Assembly: GCA_011109175.1 (NCBI GenBank)
Contig: RDEW01000025.1
Span: 828,543-892,542 of the forward strand
Source of the DNA: Dicyema japonicum
Taxonomy: Eukaryota > Dicyemida > Rhombozoa > Dicyemidae
DNA: 64,000 nucleotides
Reading direction: 5' to 3'
Under the pieces are notes generated by a model, which saw only the letters and a program-made list of their open reading frames with translations, had not been told where the DNA came from and did not search any database. Within the stretch, counting starts at the first letter, position 1. The number at the start of each line of letters is the position of its first letter. The translations under genes and the position numbers were made by a program. Of this stretch, positions 11,691 to 22,606 are shown one piece after another.

Positions 11691-12061
11691 TAATACTAAA
11701 AATTACTTTTTTGTGCTTAATCGTGGCTTCCTTCTATCCAGGAAAAGTATCCTTGGCTTTATGATAGATGAAGTAGTTGTCTCTTTCTCTCGATTATATA
11801 TGTGGTAGACACTAGAAACCTTGAGATAGCCAAGTGGTCAATTGGGCTCTGCTGAGCTAGTGACGTATCTCTCTTGCACAAAATCTTTGAGGTGTTCGCA
11901 CGCTGTGGATTTATATCGACTCGTTGCTTGGAGAACTTGTCTTTCTACGACTGAGACCATAGGAACTGAATACACCTGATTGTCAAATATCACGTGGTAT
12001 GTTTGAAATAGTGTTGAATTGTAACTCCTCAAGGAACAAAATAGCATGAAACTCGGATATC

Positions 12062-12435
12062 AATAAAAACGGAGAGAATCAAATACCACTGAGTTTATCT
12101 TGGATGGGAGGTATCTGTTAGTATCTTCAAAAAATCTCTTCGTCGATATGGGTTATAAAGGAATGTTGGCTATTTCGGTCCCTTGGCTTCTCTACACAGC
12201 TTTGCGCAGACAAATCTTCTTCGGAAAACTGGCTATTGAGCGATTGGGAGAAGTGCTCTTTAAAGAAAAACAGTCAGTACCTCCTACCCCCAGCCCTTTA
12301 AATGAAGAAAATCAGTGTCTGGAGCGGAAAGTCGAAGTGGAGTTGGGTAAGGAGAAGTATGAGACGTTTTGTGCTTGTCAAAGAAACAACTCCGATTGTT
12401 CAGTACTTCTCAATTCGAAAACATATATTGTTTAG
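12062..12435 (+). CDS. Unassigned open reading frame
   Basis: An open plus-strand frame of about 110 codons ending at TAG 12435, without a clear ATG at its 5' end. It contains a hydrophobic stretch (GMLAISVPWLLYTAL) followed by a basic and acidic tail with PPTPSPL. It stops 70 bp before the mL48 start. It resembles no family I know. It could be the last exon of a gene, since micro-introns could join it to upstream pieces, or a transposon remnant. Confidence 0.3.
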
Positions 12436-12504
12436 TATTTTTTGATTAATTTTAAATTTAAATTAAATTTGGGTTTTATAAAATTTTTAATAAATATTTT
12501 TGAA

Positions 12505-13133
12505 ATGATAGCAGGATCGGCTCTTTGTGGTGTTTTAAAAAGACCGATTGACAATTTTAAGATGTTCTCAAAATTTTTCCTGGAAAGACACTTATATGTG
12601 TCTGAACCGATCATTAGAGTAAGTCATTTGTTTAAAATCCCAGGTTAAATCCGAGGCCGAAGAATACGAGAAGTTATGCTTCTACGCTTCAGGGTATGAC
12701 TATCCCACGTTACTATCATATGTGAAGTACATGGATAAGTTTCTACGGTCAGTCAATGCAGAAATATCCGACCGGTAGTAAAAACATTTAATTTCTTTGG
12801 TATCCCGTCCCTCGAGGACATTTAACGTGAAAAACTACGAGTGGGGATCCCTGAAGGTCAAATCGTCGTACAAATTGACTCGTTACAAGCACTGCATAGA
12901 AGTCTAAGCTAACTAATCCAAAGGTTGACAACGTGTGCTCTCTCTTACTTCCGATCTACCTCCAATTTCTTCACTGCAATTTGCCTTCAGGGGTAAATCT
13001 CACTGTGAAAGAGGTTTTCGGTGTTTTTTTGATTTTCTAGCTTACTGAGGAGGATAGTCACTTCAGATATATCCCTCAGGTCAAGCTTAATGAATTGAAG
13101 GCGCAACTTACGGAACTGACGAAAAGGAAGTGA
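12505..13133 (+). CDS. MRPL48: Mitochondrial ribosomal protein, uS10-like fold (mL48)
   Basis: Five exons with introns of 25 (12619-12643), 42 (12775-12816), 22 (12902-12923) and 27 nt (13014-13040). All are GT-AG and give one open frame from ATG 12505 to TGA 13133, about 170 residues. Key stretches: LCFYASGYDYPTLLSYVKYM (strand-helix start of the uS10 fold), RYKHCIEVDN, PIYLQFLHCNLPSGVNLTVK and RYIPQVKLNELKAQL. The LPxGVxLxVKE...IRYxPxxxLEELK pattern is that of MRPL48 rather than MRPS10, which is the alternative. It is part of the large mitoribosomal subunit. No lesion seen. The 42-nt intron is the least certain join. Confidence 0.72.
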
Positions 13134-13374
13134 TATTATATTTAATTATTTTTTGTTATTTTTAATTAAAAAATTGTTATTTAATTTTAAATAAATTATT
13201 TTAAAATTAAATGACCGCGTTCTTGTTTGTATTTCTTTCACCGTGTCCTTGGATTCTAAGTACATAAATCGAAATTAAAGTTTAACATTTTTTGTATATT
13301 TGAGGTGGAAACTTTCTCTTTTATATTTGTATAAATTTGAATAACATGGTGGCTGAAAAATCTTTGGCTAAAAC

Positions 13375-13840
13375 GGAAAGGATATAACATAAAACAAAGG
13401 ATTATGTTATACGACACTTTCATCAAACCAATTCTACTATACAACTCTGGGACCTGGGCCACCTCTAAAGAGGAATTGGAGAGGCTAGACTCATTTCACA
13501 GGAATCATCTAAGAAACACTGGAACTGGAATGCGGATGGACTGTACAATAAGTGTGTCTGTATACCATTAAGCCACGAGATCATTAGCTCTCGTTGGAGA
13601 CTTTTTGGACACGTCCTGAGGTTGGACCCGATATCCCCTCCGAATATCGCAATGGAAGATTACTACTCCTCCAATGTAAAACGCTTTCGTGGAAGACCGA
13701 GAACTACCCTCCGGTCGTTCTACAAAACGATCTGAAAGCCGTGAAGAAAACATTGGCATCTGGTGACGATCTGGACTCACTGAGGGACCTAGCAAAGAAC
13801 AGAAGAGCTTGGAGCAACCTAACTAATTCTCTTATTTTTT
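13375..13840 (+). mobile_element. RTE-like LINE C-terminal fragment
   Basis: The plus strand contains LYDTFIKPILLYNSGTWATS, LDSFHR, then in other frames W-RLFGHVLR-like and FRGRPRTTLR sequence, SGDDLDSLRDLAKNR and AWSNL. It is the same family as the minus-strand copy at 38363-39290 (DSFIKPVLLYNAGTWATS, RWRLFGHVLRM, RGRPRTTL, DDLDSMRALL). Confidence 0.75.
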
Positions 13841-13899
13841 TGCTGCACAGGTCTCAAATTAGTTCACTGAATCTCTTTAAAAAAAGTTGAGAAGGTTAT

Positions 13900-14780
13900 G
13901 GTCTTTTTGATGTGAGCACTCGCTTTTTACAGGTGCCAAGTGAAGAATATTTAGAATACTATGACTTTGGATGAGGATGGTTCTAAATACTTATAGTGGT
14001 AATTGGAGGGAAACTGAATTGGATGAGGAAAAAGTAGATAACGATGAGTGGAGATTAACTCCTTTACGAAGAGGAGGTTGATCAATGACCTTCTCAATTA
14101 TGATTTGTCAGATTCTATTACCCACTTACTCAACCCGTTCGCTCATTGAAGAGTTAAGTTGGAGGAAACTTGTCTGTATTGTACAAAATGTCTTCATCAT
14201 GAATGTGACCACTTGTCTCCTCTGCTCATTGTATGGACGAAGTGGTGGATTGAGATGTCGGATATTCCAAGTCTCATGATTAAAGAAACCCCAACTGTGC
14301 CAATCATCAGTCTTCGAGTTCTGTCTGACTAGGAATTTTGGGCATCCTACATCTGCTGCTTTTGGCGGATGATCCCCCCAAGTTCTTTCATTTTTCGGAT
14401 GATCCTCTCATCATACGTGCATCCGTCGCTTCCCTTATTTAGAACATCGGGTTTCCAATATCCTCAGATTTCTCACCCCACCTGAGGCTTCTGAGAAGAA
14501 AGCAGTGGTTTTCATCCCTCATGAGGACAAGTGTTCATTTACTGCAATAGAGATGCCTCCCCACCACCAATCAGTCGAAAATTCTAAGAGATTCAATAAA
14601 ACTTGACAACTCTTGTAATCCTCAGCGACTTCTAGAAAGTTCTATGCCTGATTGTGACATATTCGTACATTTTCCCGCTCATCTGTGGAATGCAAATTAG
14701 TGCGACATTAGTGGTTAGTGATTCTATAAATTGATAAGCGATTTTAGATGACCTCAAAATTATGAGAAAGGGTATATATT
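13900..14780. other. Unassigned region with possible coding pieces
   Basis: Plus-strand pieces such as LINDLLNYDLSDSITHLLN (about 14078) and CLYCTKCLHHECDHLSPLL (about 14172), with C..C...H...H spacing, might be coding, but no consistent splice solution or family was found. Confidence 0.25.
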
Positions 14781-14859
14781 CAGGCAAATTTAGACACATT
14801 TAAGTACTCCCTCTCAAGTGTGCTGAACAGATCTCTGGTCCATGAGAGCTCCGTGAAAG

Positions 14860-15223
14860 AATAGAACTCATGGGAATACATACAGATTGGGGCCCACTAA
14901 GAGGAAAATGTTCAACAAGGAATTGTTTAAGAGGACACCTGAAATCGATGTTATCTAAATTCTCGGACGTGAGTATGACTGTGCGAGAAGTTTCTAACGC
15001 AATTAAGAGGATTTCTGCTCAGGTTCTCGAATTTGCGAAAATTTGTGGTTCACAAAGATACAAGCACGTGGTTCATGTCACAATCGGAAAAGGTCATAAT
15101 TCTGGTATCATCATTGGATCGTCGAGTTTGAAAGACAGTGAGTGGGACTGTTGTGTTGAAGAAACGCTCTCAAACCCTAAGATTTTCATTTGTGTGGTGG
15201 TTTACACTTTATTTAAGATATAA
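14860..15223 (+). pseudogene. Tctex1-type dynein light chain relative, copy 1
   Basis: Contains NTYRLGP (14874), then in another frame HLKSMLSKFSD, AQVLEFAKICGSQRYKHVVH, VTIGKGHNSG and FICVVVYTLFKI, ending TAA 15223. Tctex1/DYNLT-domain proteins carry ENTYxLxP, helix, RYKxVVxVxIxxxxxQG and VxVYxxY. The NTYRLGP frame and the rest are out of step by one base near GAGGACACCTG (about 14928), judged from copy 2. No start codon or upstream exon found. Either a pseudogene or a gene with one sequence error. Family members act in axonemal and cytoplasmic dynein. Confidence 0.65.
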
Positions 15224-15449
15224 TTTTTCCGTAATAAAGTTTTAACAGGAAACTGACCGGATAAGACCAATAGCCTAGATGAGGCAACACCATGAAAGCG
15301 AATCACGTGGGGACGTGAGATATATCCTGCACTTCTGTCATCATCAACATCATACAACCATACAGTCTGACCTCGTTTGAGGAAACCCAACTGGGGGGAA
15401 CGAAATATGCTATTTCTAAAAGAAGTCTATACCGACTGAAAATGAAAGG

Positions 15450-16100
15450 GGCAGATATCCAATGTGAACGTGCTGTCTGATGGGTTAAGTGGTGCCAATC
15501 AAAAACGGAGATTTTTCGTCTCTGAGATGCAAAGGTTACCCGATCAATTGACTAACATTAAACTTATTGCTTGTAAATTGAAAATGGGCACTCAAATGGA
15601 CTTAAGGGCCACTCAACACCTAACACACTTGTCCAATTCATTTCTTAGTCCCTGAATACTCCCGATCCACACGAGAGAAGATTACCTGTTTATGTGAAAA
15701 TATAGAAGGCTTTCGATTCAGTATCCCTGAAGATCCTCACCAAAAAACATTTCATAACGTCGAACACTCCAAACTATGGTTAGTTAACTCCATCAACGGT
15801 CTCATGGGGATCATCTCGAAAAGGATCTCCTGTGTGAGAGGCGTACCACAGAGCTTGATCCTGAGCCCGATCATGGATATGTTTGGCAAGTCGACCTTAT
15901 CTGAAGGGAGACTCAGAGAATACATATGAATGTTCAAACCTGGTGTCACGTGGAGATGCCTGAGACTCTCCACGGAAAAATCGAACTCCTTAAGGATAAG
16001 TCGGATCAGAGGATAACATGAACACTTATACACCAAGACAGTGAGGAGAGAGCATTCAATATGTTCCTTGGGAGTTACATTTGAGGACATAAGTAGTTCG
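15450..16100 (+). mobile_element. R2/NeSL-like RT fragment
   Basis: The plus strand near 15708-15880 reads AFDSVSLKILTKK, then after a break SINGLMGIISKRISCVRGVP and QSLILSP. These correspond to RT motifs KAFDSVxH and RGVxQxxxLSP. The Gln-Gly-Asp core is changed and the YxDD motif was not found. Confidence 0.55.
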
Positions 16101-16109
16101 GATCGCTTA

Positions 16110-16530
16110 ATCTATAATTGAGGAACATGGGGTCGCCAAAACAGGTTAGGGAGCATATTGATAGTTTCTACTCTGGGAGGCACTCAATATACGATACACT
16201 ACGAAAATCCCCTTGGTCGGGTGCATACTCTCCAAAGTCTTTTGTAGCACTACCGTCTCATCCAACTTGAAGGCATCCAGGTGTCTCTTAAAGAATCTGG
16301 AGACAATTCCATCCCAGTTGATGACCACGGCGATTATTTTCACTTTTGCGGACAATCTCAAGTTCGTTCGCCAGTAGGTCATGCAACTTTTCTACCTCGG
16401 CTGCTTGTATATCAGCTAATTGATTTGCTCTCCTCAATATCTTCTGTCAGAATCCCTAGATCTCGAATGGAGGATATTTTTAATCAAAATGCTTGGAGAT
16501 GCGAGGAAAATGCGTTTTGATCAATATTTT
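16110..16530 (-). mobile_element. LINE post-RT fragment, opposite strand
   Basis: Minus-strand translation of 16382-16146 reads VKIIAVVINWDGIVSRFFKR, HLDAFKLDE and VVLQKTLE, matching the VxxIPIVIGxxGxVxxxFxxxLxxL...VxxLQKxxLLGTAxILRK region that follows the RT in some LINEs. It lies head-to-head with the plus-strand RT fragment. Confidence 0.55.
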
Positions 16531-16609
16531 CCAATCGGAAGTGTTTAGAGATATCTCGACTACGATACATTCACCATCTGAATTTCCATATCAAAACGTG
16601 CACTTGAAA

Positions 16610-16750
16610 ATGGTTGATGATCCTTTTATGTACCGCCTGGCTCTGGGCGCTACCTGAGACAGTGACGCTAGTAGGAAAAAAAGAAGGCAGAACAGACAAA
16701 ACAACAGAAAACTTCAATCAATTAAGGTGCCACGCGGCTATATCTTTTTA
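16610..16750. repeat. Dispersed repeat family B, copy 2
   Basis: ATGATCCTTTTATGTACCG, CCTGGCTCTGGGCGCTACCT, GAGACAG and AACAGACAAA...CAGAAAACTTCAATCAATTA match 7370-7490. Confidence 0.7.
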
Positions 16751-16915
16751 AGAGACTGAGACAACTAGCTACACTCAAAGGTGACATCCGTGAAACACAG
16801 TGGCTCCATTGCATTGTGAAAGGAAAATTAAAAAAAATAGAAAATATTTAAAACGTGTGAATAATCAATATTTAATTAATTTAAATTAACTGGTTGATGA
16901 TGATAAAAAATTTTA

Positions 16916-17391
16916 ATGACTCGTAACGATCCTCTTGCTGATGCTCTCAAATGTGTCACCAACGCTGAGAGAAAGGGAAAGAGGCAGGTCATCATCCCTG
17001 CTTCGAAAATGATAGTCCAGTTTCTAAGGATGATGCAGAAATATCGTAGCATTTTGACATTCAATTTATAGTGTATATCTCCAGTTTTGAGTTGGTGGTC
17101 GCCAATGGCTCGAACAAGATTGTCGTCAATTTCGTTGGAGGGATCAATCGAGTAGAATTCAAATTTATGCTTTAGTGTGGAGTTATAAAGCCACGTTTTG
17201 ACGTAGCTGACGTAGACATTGAGTAGTGGACCACCAACCTACTGCCATCTCGTCAGTTCGGGTTTTGTTGGTCTCTTATCTTTAGACACGTTATATTTAC
17301 CACTTCCAAGGGAGTCGTTGAACACGGGTATGCAAGGAAGAACAAAGTTGGTGGAAAGATCCTTGGATTTTTCTATCAAGTTCTTATTTGA
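16916..17391 (+). CDS. RPS15A: Cytosolic small-subunit ribosomal protein uS8 (RPS15A) with internal TAG
   Basis: ATG at 16916. Introns of 26 (17046-17071), 24 (17152-17175) and 24 nt (17262-17285) are clear. The protein reads [77 protein letters not shown], then [14 protein letters not shown] and [10 protein letters not shown]. This is near full uS8 length (about 130 aa), ending with a short QVLI extension at TGA 17391. In-frame TAG at 17224-17226 replaces the lysine normally found in DLEKW. The 24 nt at 17203-17226 also begin GT and end AG and contain that stop, so splicing them out would keep frame but remove eight conserved residues. Pseudogene, sequence error or intronised exon are all possible. 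uS8 binds the central domain of 18S rRNA. Confidence 0.88.
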
Positions 17392-17733
17392 ACCATTTTT
17401 CTAAAATAATCTATTTTTTTATGGGCGAGATGACGGACTCGGGAGTCATTGGAAACCCAAAGTCCTGAAGTAAGCGTCTAATTCACACAGATCCACATTC
17501 GAACACAGTCCAATCCAAAACTGAAAGAAGTCGAAGGATCATCTATCAGAAGCTTCACGGATGATAATTAGCTCAGACATGCGTTGATGACTTAAGCGCT
17601 TTTCACAGAAAACAAGTAAGGTTCCTGCAAACCGTTTTATGGAGTCTACTTCCTCTGCTAAGAGGCTTTTAGAGGGAAGTCAAGAACAACGTAGTCATCA
17701 ATAAGGACACTAGAAGACTCGGGTGATATATAC

Positions 17734-18628
17734 CAGGGGTTCTCGACCTTTTTTTACTCGTCGACTCTTTGACTTTTCATATGGAATCTTCTTGTCATCC
17801 AAAAATAATTTGACTACGGAAAAAATTGAAAATCCAGTCGTATCAGTTTCCAAATTTGACGAATAATAATCTTCTCTAAGATGAGCATGCTCGTCAAAAT
17901 ATCTTAAAGGGTAAGCTTCTAATAAGATTAACCTGAGATATCCCATTAGAATTGATTGGTTGTCACACATATGACTTTCGTCAATTTGAAGCAAAAAATA
18001 GTATTTTTAAGCCTTTCACATAAAATATGTTCAACATTATCTGACATTTCGTCAATCCTGCGGCGAATTGAATCATTGTTAATTGGCACGGATTTTAAAA
18101 TTTCGTCGGGATTTTATCAGATCTGATCACTGATGTAGATGGTTTGATGAGATTTTCACCAGAAACATGGGAACTCTCATTTTTGGCAATAATCATTGCA
18201 ATTTTATAAATTGCAATTAGTCTTCCTAAATGTAATTTAAAATAACAACTATTGTTTTTTTCATTACTATTTGTAAAAACAATGTCAATCGTTTTTTGTT
18301 TACTTAAAGAATCCTTTAATTTTTCAAAATACTCTAATGGTTTATCTTTTTTATCCAAATGCCAAATATTCATTTTTACATTGACGAATTTTTAATGTAG
18401 AAGGACGACTCATACACTAACAAAAACAAGCATGGTAATTTTAAAATTTTAAAGAACAAAGGTTTGCCACTTTAAAAATAAACTAACTTAATTTAAAATT
18501 TAAAAAGAAAAAAATTTAATATATTAAATTTATTTTCGACCCCCAAGTATTTTATTTTCGACTCCCTTTGGATCGATCTGGATTGATTTCAGACCTCAGG
18601 GGGTCGAATCGACCCCAGGTTGAGACAG
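17734..18628 (-). mobile_element. hAT-superfamily element remnant (ZBED5/SCAND3-like transposase)
   Basis: The left end is CAGGGGTTCTCGACC and the right end, read inwards, is CTGTCTCAACCTGGGGTCG: typical hAT termini (CAGxGGTTCTCAACC). Between them the minus strand encodes KIAMIIAKNESSHVSGENLI, then VPINNDSIRRRIDEMSDN, then FCLQIDESHMCDNQSILMGY and TDTTGFSIFSV. These match the ZBED5/SCAND3-type hAT transposase (IAKxxKPxTIxExLI; RRIDEMxxxxE; LQLDESTD; TTG). It lacks the BED finger and the catalytic C-terminus. No 8-bp target duplication is evident. Confidence 0.75.
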
Positions 18629-18639
18629 TATTGAATTAA

Positions 18640-19780
18640 TAATAAAATAATTAACATATAAAATCCTTAAAACGTGTAAATAATCAATTCTTAAAAAATA
18701 TAAATTAATTGGTCGGCGGTGAAAAAGGGAGGTTGGTATTATGAATCCATGTTCGAATAAATGGTGGAAAATGGAAGATATGTGATCAAAGTGTATAAAA
18801 TTACATTAATTGTTAGATCATAATATTTAAAATATTTTAATAATTAATTTTTGATATAATTAAATTTAAATTTGATTTTAATTAACTTCAAATGCATTCA
18901 CAGTTTCCTGGGAGATTTGTCCCTCACAATTGCTTATAACCGAAGCATTTGGTAGAATTAGAGTTATAATTCGTGATGTGATCTGTAAATTAAAAATGAC
19001 GATTATAAACCATTTACTTTTCGAGATATCATAACATAATTTGATTCATATTTCGTTTAATTTCATGTGATATATACGCACTTCAAAATTCTCGTATAAC
19101 AAATTTTCTTCATATTTTAGAATGTCGGTTGACAATATTAATGTTTGAGTCATTTAATGGAGTTAGCATTACTAATTCTCGTGAGGAGACTCTCAAATGT
19201 TATTAATAGCCTTATTCATATCTGGCTATTAATCGAAATAGTGTTTATCAACCATTTACTGTTCGAGGTATCATAATAGAATTTCTTTCAAAATTCGTTT
19301 GATCTCGATATTCACATATTAGTGCCTTCACAATATTATTACTCCTAATAACTCTCTACGGATGTCCACTGTTCAATGACAATTTATCTAAATTTACATA
19401 AATGTACTTATTTTAACTCTTACGTATATATCTTTGTGTACCAGTCCAATCTGACTAGTGTTTACAGCTCATTATAGTTAGCCTATATTTATGTTAAATG
19501 TTACTTAATTATCACATTTATTGTCTAATAATTACTTCATTACAGTAATACTCATTCCGAGTATCACTTCCACCTATGCCCTCGAGACAAATAAAGGAAA
19601 ATCGCGGTGTGCCAAAAAGACGAATTTCCAAATTCTCAATTGAAATCGGCTGAAAGAGAACTTGTTCATCAAAGATCAATATTCCCTCCTTTTAAGTTCA
19701 CCGACAATGACAAACTCTGAATCATGCACACTAAGAATTACGTACTTTTGGTAGTTGCTTGGTAAGGGAGGGAGTTTGGT
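18640..19780. repeat. AT-rich spacer with an imperfect direct repeat
   Basis: No gene seen. A block at about 18998-19085 (AACCATTTACTTTTCGAGAT, ATCATAA...TTCGTTT) recurs imperfectly at about 19239-19330 (AACCATTTACTGTTCGAGGT, ATCATAA...TTCGTTT), about 240 bp apart. Confidence 0.5.
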
Positions 19781-19789
19781 TTGTTCGCT

Positions 19790-20060
19790 AGACAGGGAGA
19801 AATCAAACTCAGCTTACGATTTATGACTAATCAAGTGTACCAAGTTCCACGGCGCACGGGGAGAAATGCGTGTATCCAAAAACGCAGTTGTGAAATTCTC
19901 TTAAAGAAATGATCTAGGAGTAAAGGAGAGCAATTGCCCTGTCACTGGGCTTCCTGAGGAAGGTGGGTCATATAACGTCACGATAATTGAACGAAGGAAA
20001 AAGGCACAGACAATAATGAGATTTGTGGGTCCTAGGTTCGCACGTGTTAGAAAAAAAATT
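19790..20060. repeat. Dispersed repeat family B, diverged copy 3
   Basis: TGGTATT-free but ordered blocks remain: GATTTATGACTAATCAAGTG, AAACGCAGTTGTG, CCTGTCACTGGGCTTCCTGA and GTGGGTCATATAACGTCA parallel 7240-7430. Confidence 0.5.
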
Positions 20061-20765
20061 ATGTTATTGCACTAACTAATCGCTCCAGTTCCTCAAGAAG
20101 CTGAGGCATCTGACTACACTCAAAAGCCACGACGTACATGAGGCCCAGTGGTTGCTCCAGTTGATCTCCGTTGCAAATGTGAGAGGCAACGCTAGGTCTA
20201 TTAAGTCGACGGGGACTGAATAATACTAAATCTCTGACTAACTTAGATCAGAATCCACTTGGTAAGGAAGGCCATGGAAGAAAAGCTGTTAATCTCAAAG
20301 AATTTCTAATTCTGGTTCACTAATGTAAAGACCGGAAAGAGGTCAGATCTCGCACACTGTGACATAGCTCTGATACATCTCTTCAAGGTGGATATAACCT
20401 ACCGTCCCCCTTCTTAATGGACTCAAGATATCGGAAACTAAAATTCTGAAATGAGTTCATGTACCCTTAGCCTACTTCCACCACGGTCACAATGCGACTT
20501 TACACGATTTAGAACAGAATCGGAGAATCAGTACCCTTCCTGCCTTCCAGACCACAAGGCCGCCTCCTTTCTTTTCCTAGTCGGCCTTCTATCTTTGCGC
20601 CTCACCAGATACACTTGACTGATCTCTGAGACTGTCCACCTTCGATTAAATTTCTCTTTCCACAACATAAATCAAGTTTGTTAGCAATAAATCATTTAAA
20701 CTGACACAATTGCTTCCTGCGGTTTGCACGACAAAAATCGACTTTAATACGAATTTTGAATGAAT
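20061..20765. other. Spacer without recognised gene
   Basis: Short pieces look like eroded LINE or repeat B sequence, but no family could be fixed. No splice-compatible gene found. Confidence 0.35.
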
Positions 20766-20773
20766 TTAGAAAA

Positions 20774-21254
20774 ATGAAGAAAAAAAGTACCGTTCGCCTT
20801 GTAACACCGTAGGTACCTTCCAGTCACTCACATTCAAATATTTGTTGTCCAGACCATCAACGTTTGGCTTGAGGAACAAGTCGACTGCATCCCCCTGGGG
20901 GTTTGAGAATACATATCGACTGGAACCCGTTCGAGGTGAGACTTTGAACACAAAATTACTCAAACAGCATGTGAATTTGCTTTTATCGGAGTATTCAAGC
21001 TCCAAATACGATCCTTCATTGACCCCCCATATAACGAAAAAAATTGCTTCCACAGTTCTTCAAATCGCTAAATCTTGTGGATCCCCTCGGTATAAGCACG
21101 TTGTCACGTGACAATCCAAGAAAGTGCTAATCAAGGGACAATTGCGGCTTCCGGGTGCTTACGACAGGCGGAATCCGATCTCTGCGTATGTGAGTCATTG
21201 ACTACAAGAAGTCTCTCCATATTTGTGATAGTTTATTCGTTATATTCCTGCTGA
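20774..21254 (+). CDS. Tctex1 domain protein (DYNLT/TCTEX1D-like), copy 2
   Basis: ATG 20774 opens a nine-codon exon (MKKKSTVRL). A 23-nt intron (20801-20823) joins to SLTFKYLLSRPSTFGLRNKS, then FENTYRLEPVRGETLNTKLL, LLLSEYSSSKYDPSLT, AKSCGSPRYKHVV, then VTIQESANQGTIAASGC and SLSIFVIVYSLYSC with TGA at 21252. ENTYRLEP, YDPxL, PRYKxVV and the C-terminal IVYxLY define a TCTEX1D-type light chain relative, used in dynein-2 or axonemal complexes. One base is missing at 21107, in the middle of CACGTG, judged from copy 1 (CATGTCACA versus CACGTGACA). Read literally, the frame hits TGA there. Otherwise complete. Confidence 0.75.
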
Positions 21255-21349
21255 CATTTTGAATTTGATTATCTTTACCCTTATTTTATATTCCCCCAAA
21301 TATCGGTGGATATCCCCTCCTGTTGATTACTTGGGGGCTGTTTCTTCTC

Positions 21350-22022
21350 ATATAGCATTATTAGGACGACCTACAGCGAATCGAGAACGAAAGTTGGAGT
21401 ATTGAAGTCGATTAGTATTTGTATATTAGGGGGTTGCTTCCGGGAGACCAAAGTCTTTGGGCTCCGGGGGAAGTATGGTTGCAATGAACTAAACTTAAAG
21501 GACTTGACGGAAAAGAATCACAAGGAGTGAAGCCTGCGGCTCAATTTGACTCAACACAAAAAACTCACTCGGGGGTAGTGGTGGATGGTCGCTGCTGGTT
21601 GGTGGAGTGATCTGTTTGGTCAATGAACGAGACTCAACCCTACTTACTAGTTGTTCGATTCTAGTCCTTCGACTTCTTAGAGGACTCACTGTTTAAAGCA
21701 CTTGAAAGTGATCATTAACGGGCCTTTGATTACCTCAGACGTTAGGGGTTGCACGTGTCTTGCTTAGCAAAGTTAAACCTTAAAATTTCTACGTGACAGG
21801 AATCGAGACTTGTAATTACTCCTTGTACACAAGGAACTCCTAGTAATCGCAGGTAGCCTGCAGTGATTACGTCCCTCCCCTTCGTATCGCCTGTCGCTAC
21901 TATCGATGAATGATTTGGTGAGGTTGTTGGATCTTGTCCTTTGTGGATACGAGTATACACCCGAGCCTACTGATTTAAAGGAAGTAAATAAAGGTTTCTG
22001 TAGGTGAACCAGCAGAAGGATA
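21350..22022 (+). pseudogene. Truncated, decayed 18S rRNA 3' segment
   Basis: Successive blocks follow the order of the 3' half of eukaryotic 18S rRNA: GAGAACGAAAGTTGGAG, GACCAAAGTCTTTGGG, CTCCGGGGGAAGTATGGTTG, ACTTAAAGGACTTGACGG, GGAGTGAAGCCTGCGGCT, CAATTTGACTCAACAC, GGTTGGTGGAGTGATCTGT, CTTCTTAGAGGACTC, CTCCTAGTAATCGCAGGT, CGCCTGTCGCTACTATCGAT, GATTTGGTGAGG and TTTCTGTAGGTGAACCAGCA then GAAGGATA. The 5' half and much of the helix 41-43 region are missing, and universally fixed bases are changed (GTCGTAACAAGG is replaced by GTAAATAAAGG; CTGCGG by CAGCAG). A functional gene would not tolerate this, so it is a displaced rDNA relic. No 5.8S or 28S follows. Confidence 0.88.
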
Positions 22023-22249
22023 AACGGTTATGTGCAGGCTTGTTGGTAAGCTAAGCCCAGAGAGGTGCAGTGCGTTAGTGCCTACTGTACTTCATATAGA
22101 GCAACCAACATAGTAGTTAGGTTACCCCCGTCTCACTAACTTGTAGGAGGCCAGAGGCAGTTTGTGACAAATGATCCTCCAAATTCAATATTGGCTGAAC
22201 AAGTTGTGAGTTCGGATTTTGTGTGGATTCAACACTTTCTCTTTCAGCC

Positions 22250-22530
22250 TGCCATGGTAATGACCAAGCACATGCAACTCGAGAAACTAGTGACGATGTA
22301 ATCTTCCTTCACTTACCCCTGTCATAAGCGAGCTCTCGTAGTCATCCAGATCCTCTCCCTCTTTTAAGCGTCTTCCAGTCTTTTGGAGGTCTCCGTTGAG
22401 GAGTATCGTGACGATAGTCCTCGGAATCGTGGAGCGTCAGAGGCGAATAGTCCTCCATGGCCACGCTAGCTGGGGCCTCCAGGTCCATTCACAGAACGTC
22501 TCCAAAGAGCCTTCATCTAGCCTCACGTGT
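22250..22530 (-). mobile_element. RTE-like LINE C-terminal fragment
   Basis: Minus-strand DNA carries CATGGAGGACTATTCGCCTC, CCGAGGACTATCGTCACGAT, CTCCTCAACGGAGACCTCCA and GAGGATCTGGATGACTAC: the GRPRT...LNGDLK...GEDLDD block seen at 23391-23693 and 38363-38590. Confidence 0.65.
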
Positions 22531-22606
22531 TATATTTTAAATTCAATTAACGGCCAATTAAACGATTAATTCTCATTATTTAAACAGAATTGAACGTTCG
22601 TCGACG

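Noticed and set aside
15202-15390. Minus-strand ORF of 62 codons downstream of Tctex1 copy 1
   Set aside because: No conserved residues, no start context, overlaps the 3' end of the light-chain relative.
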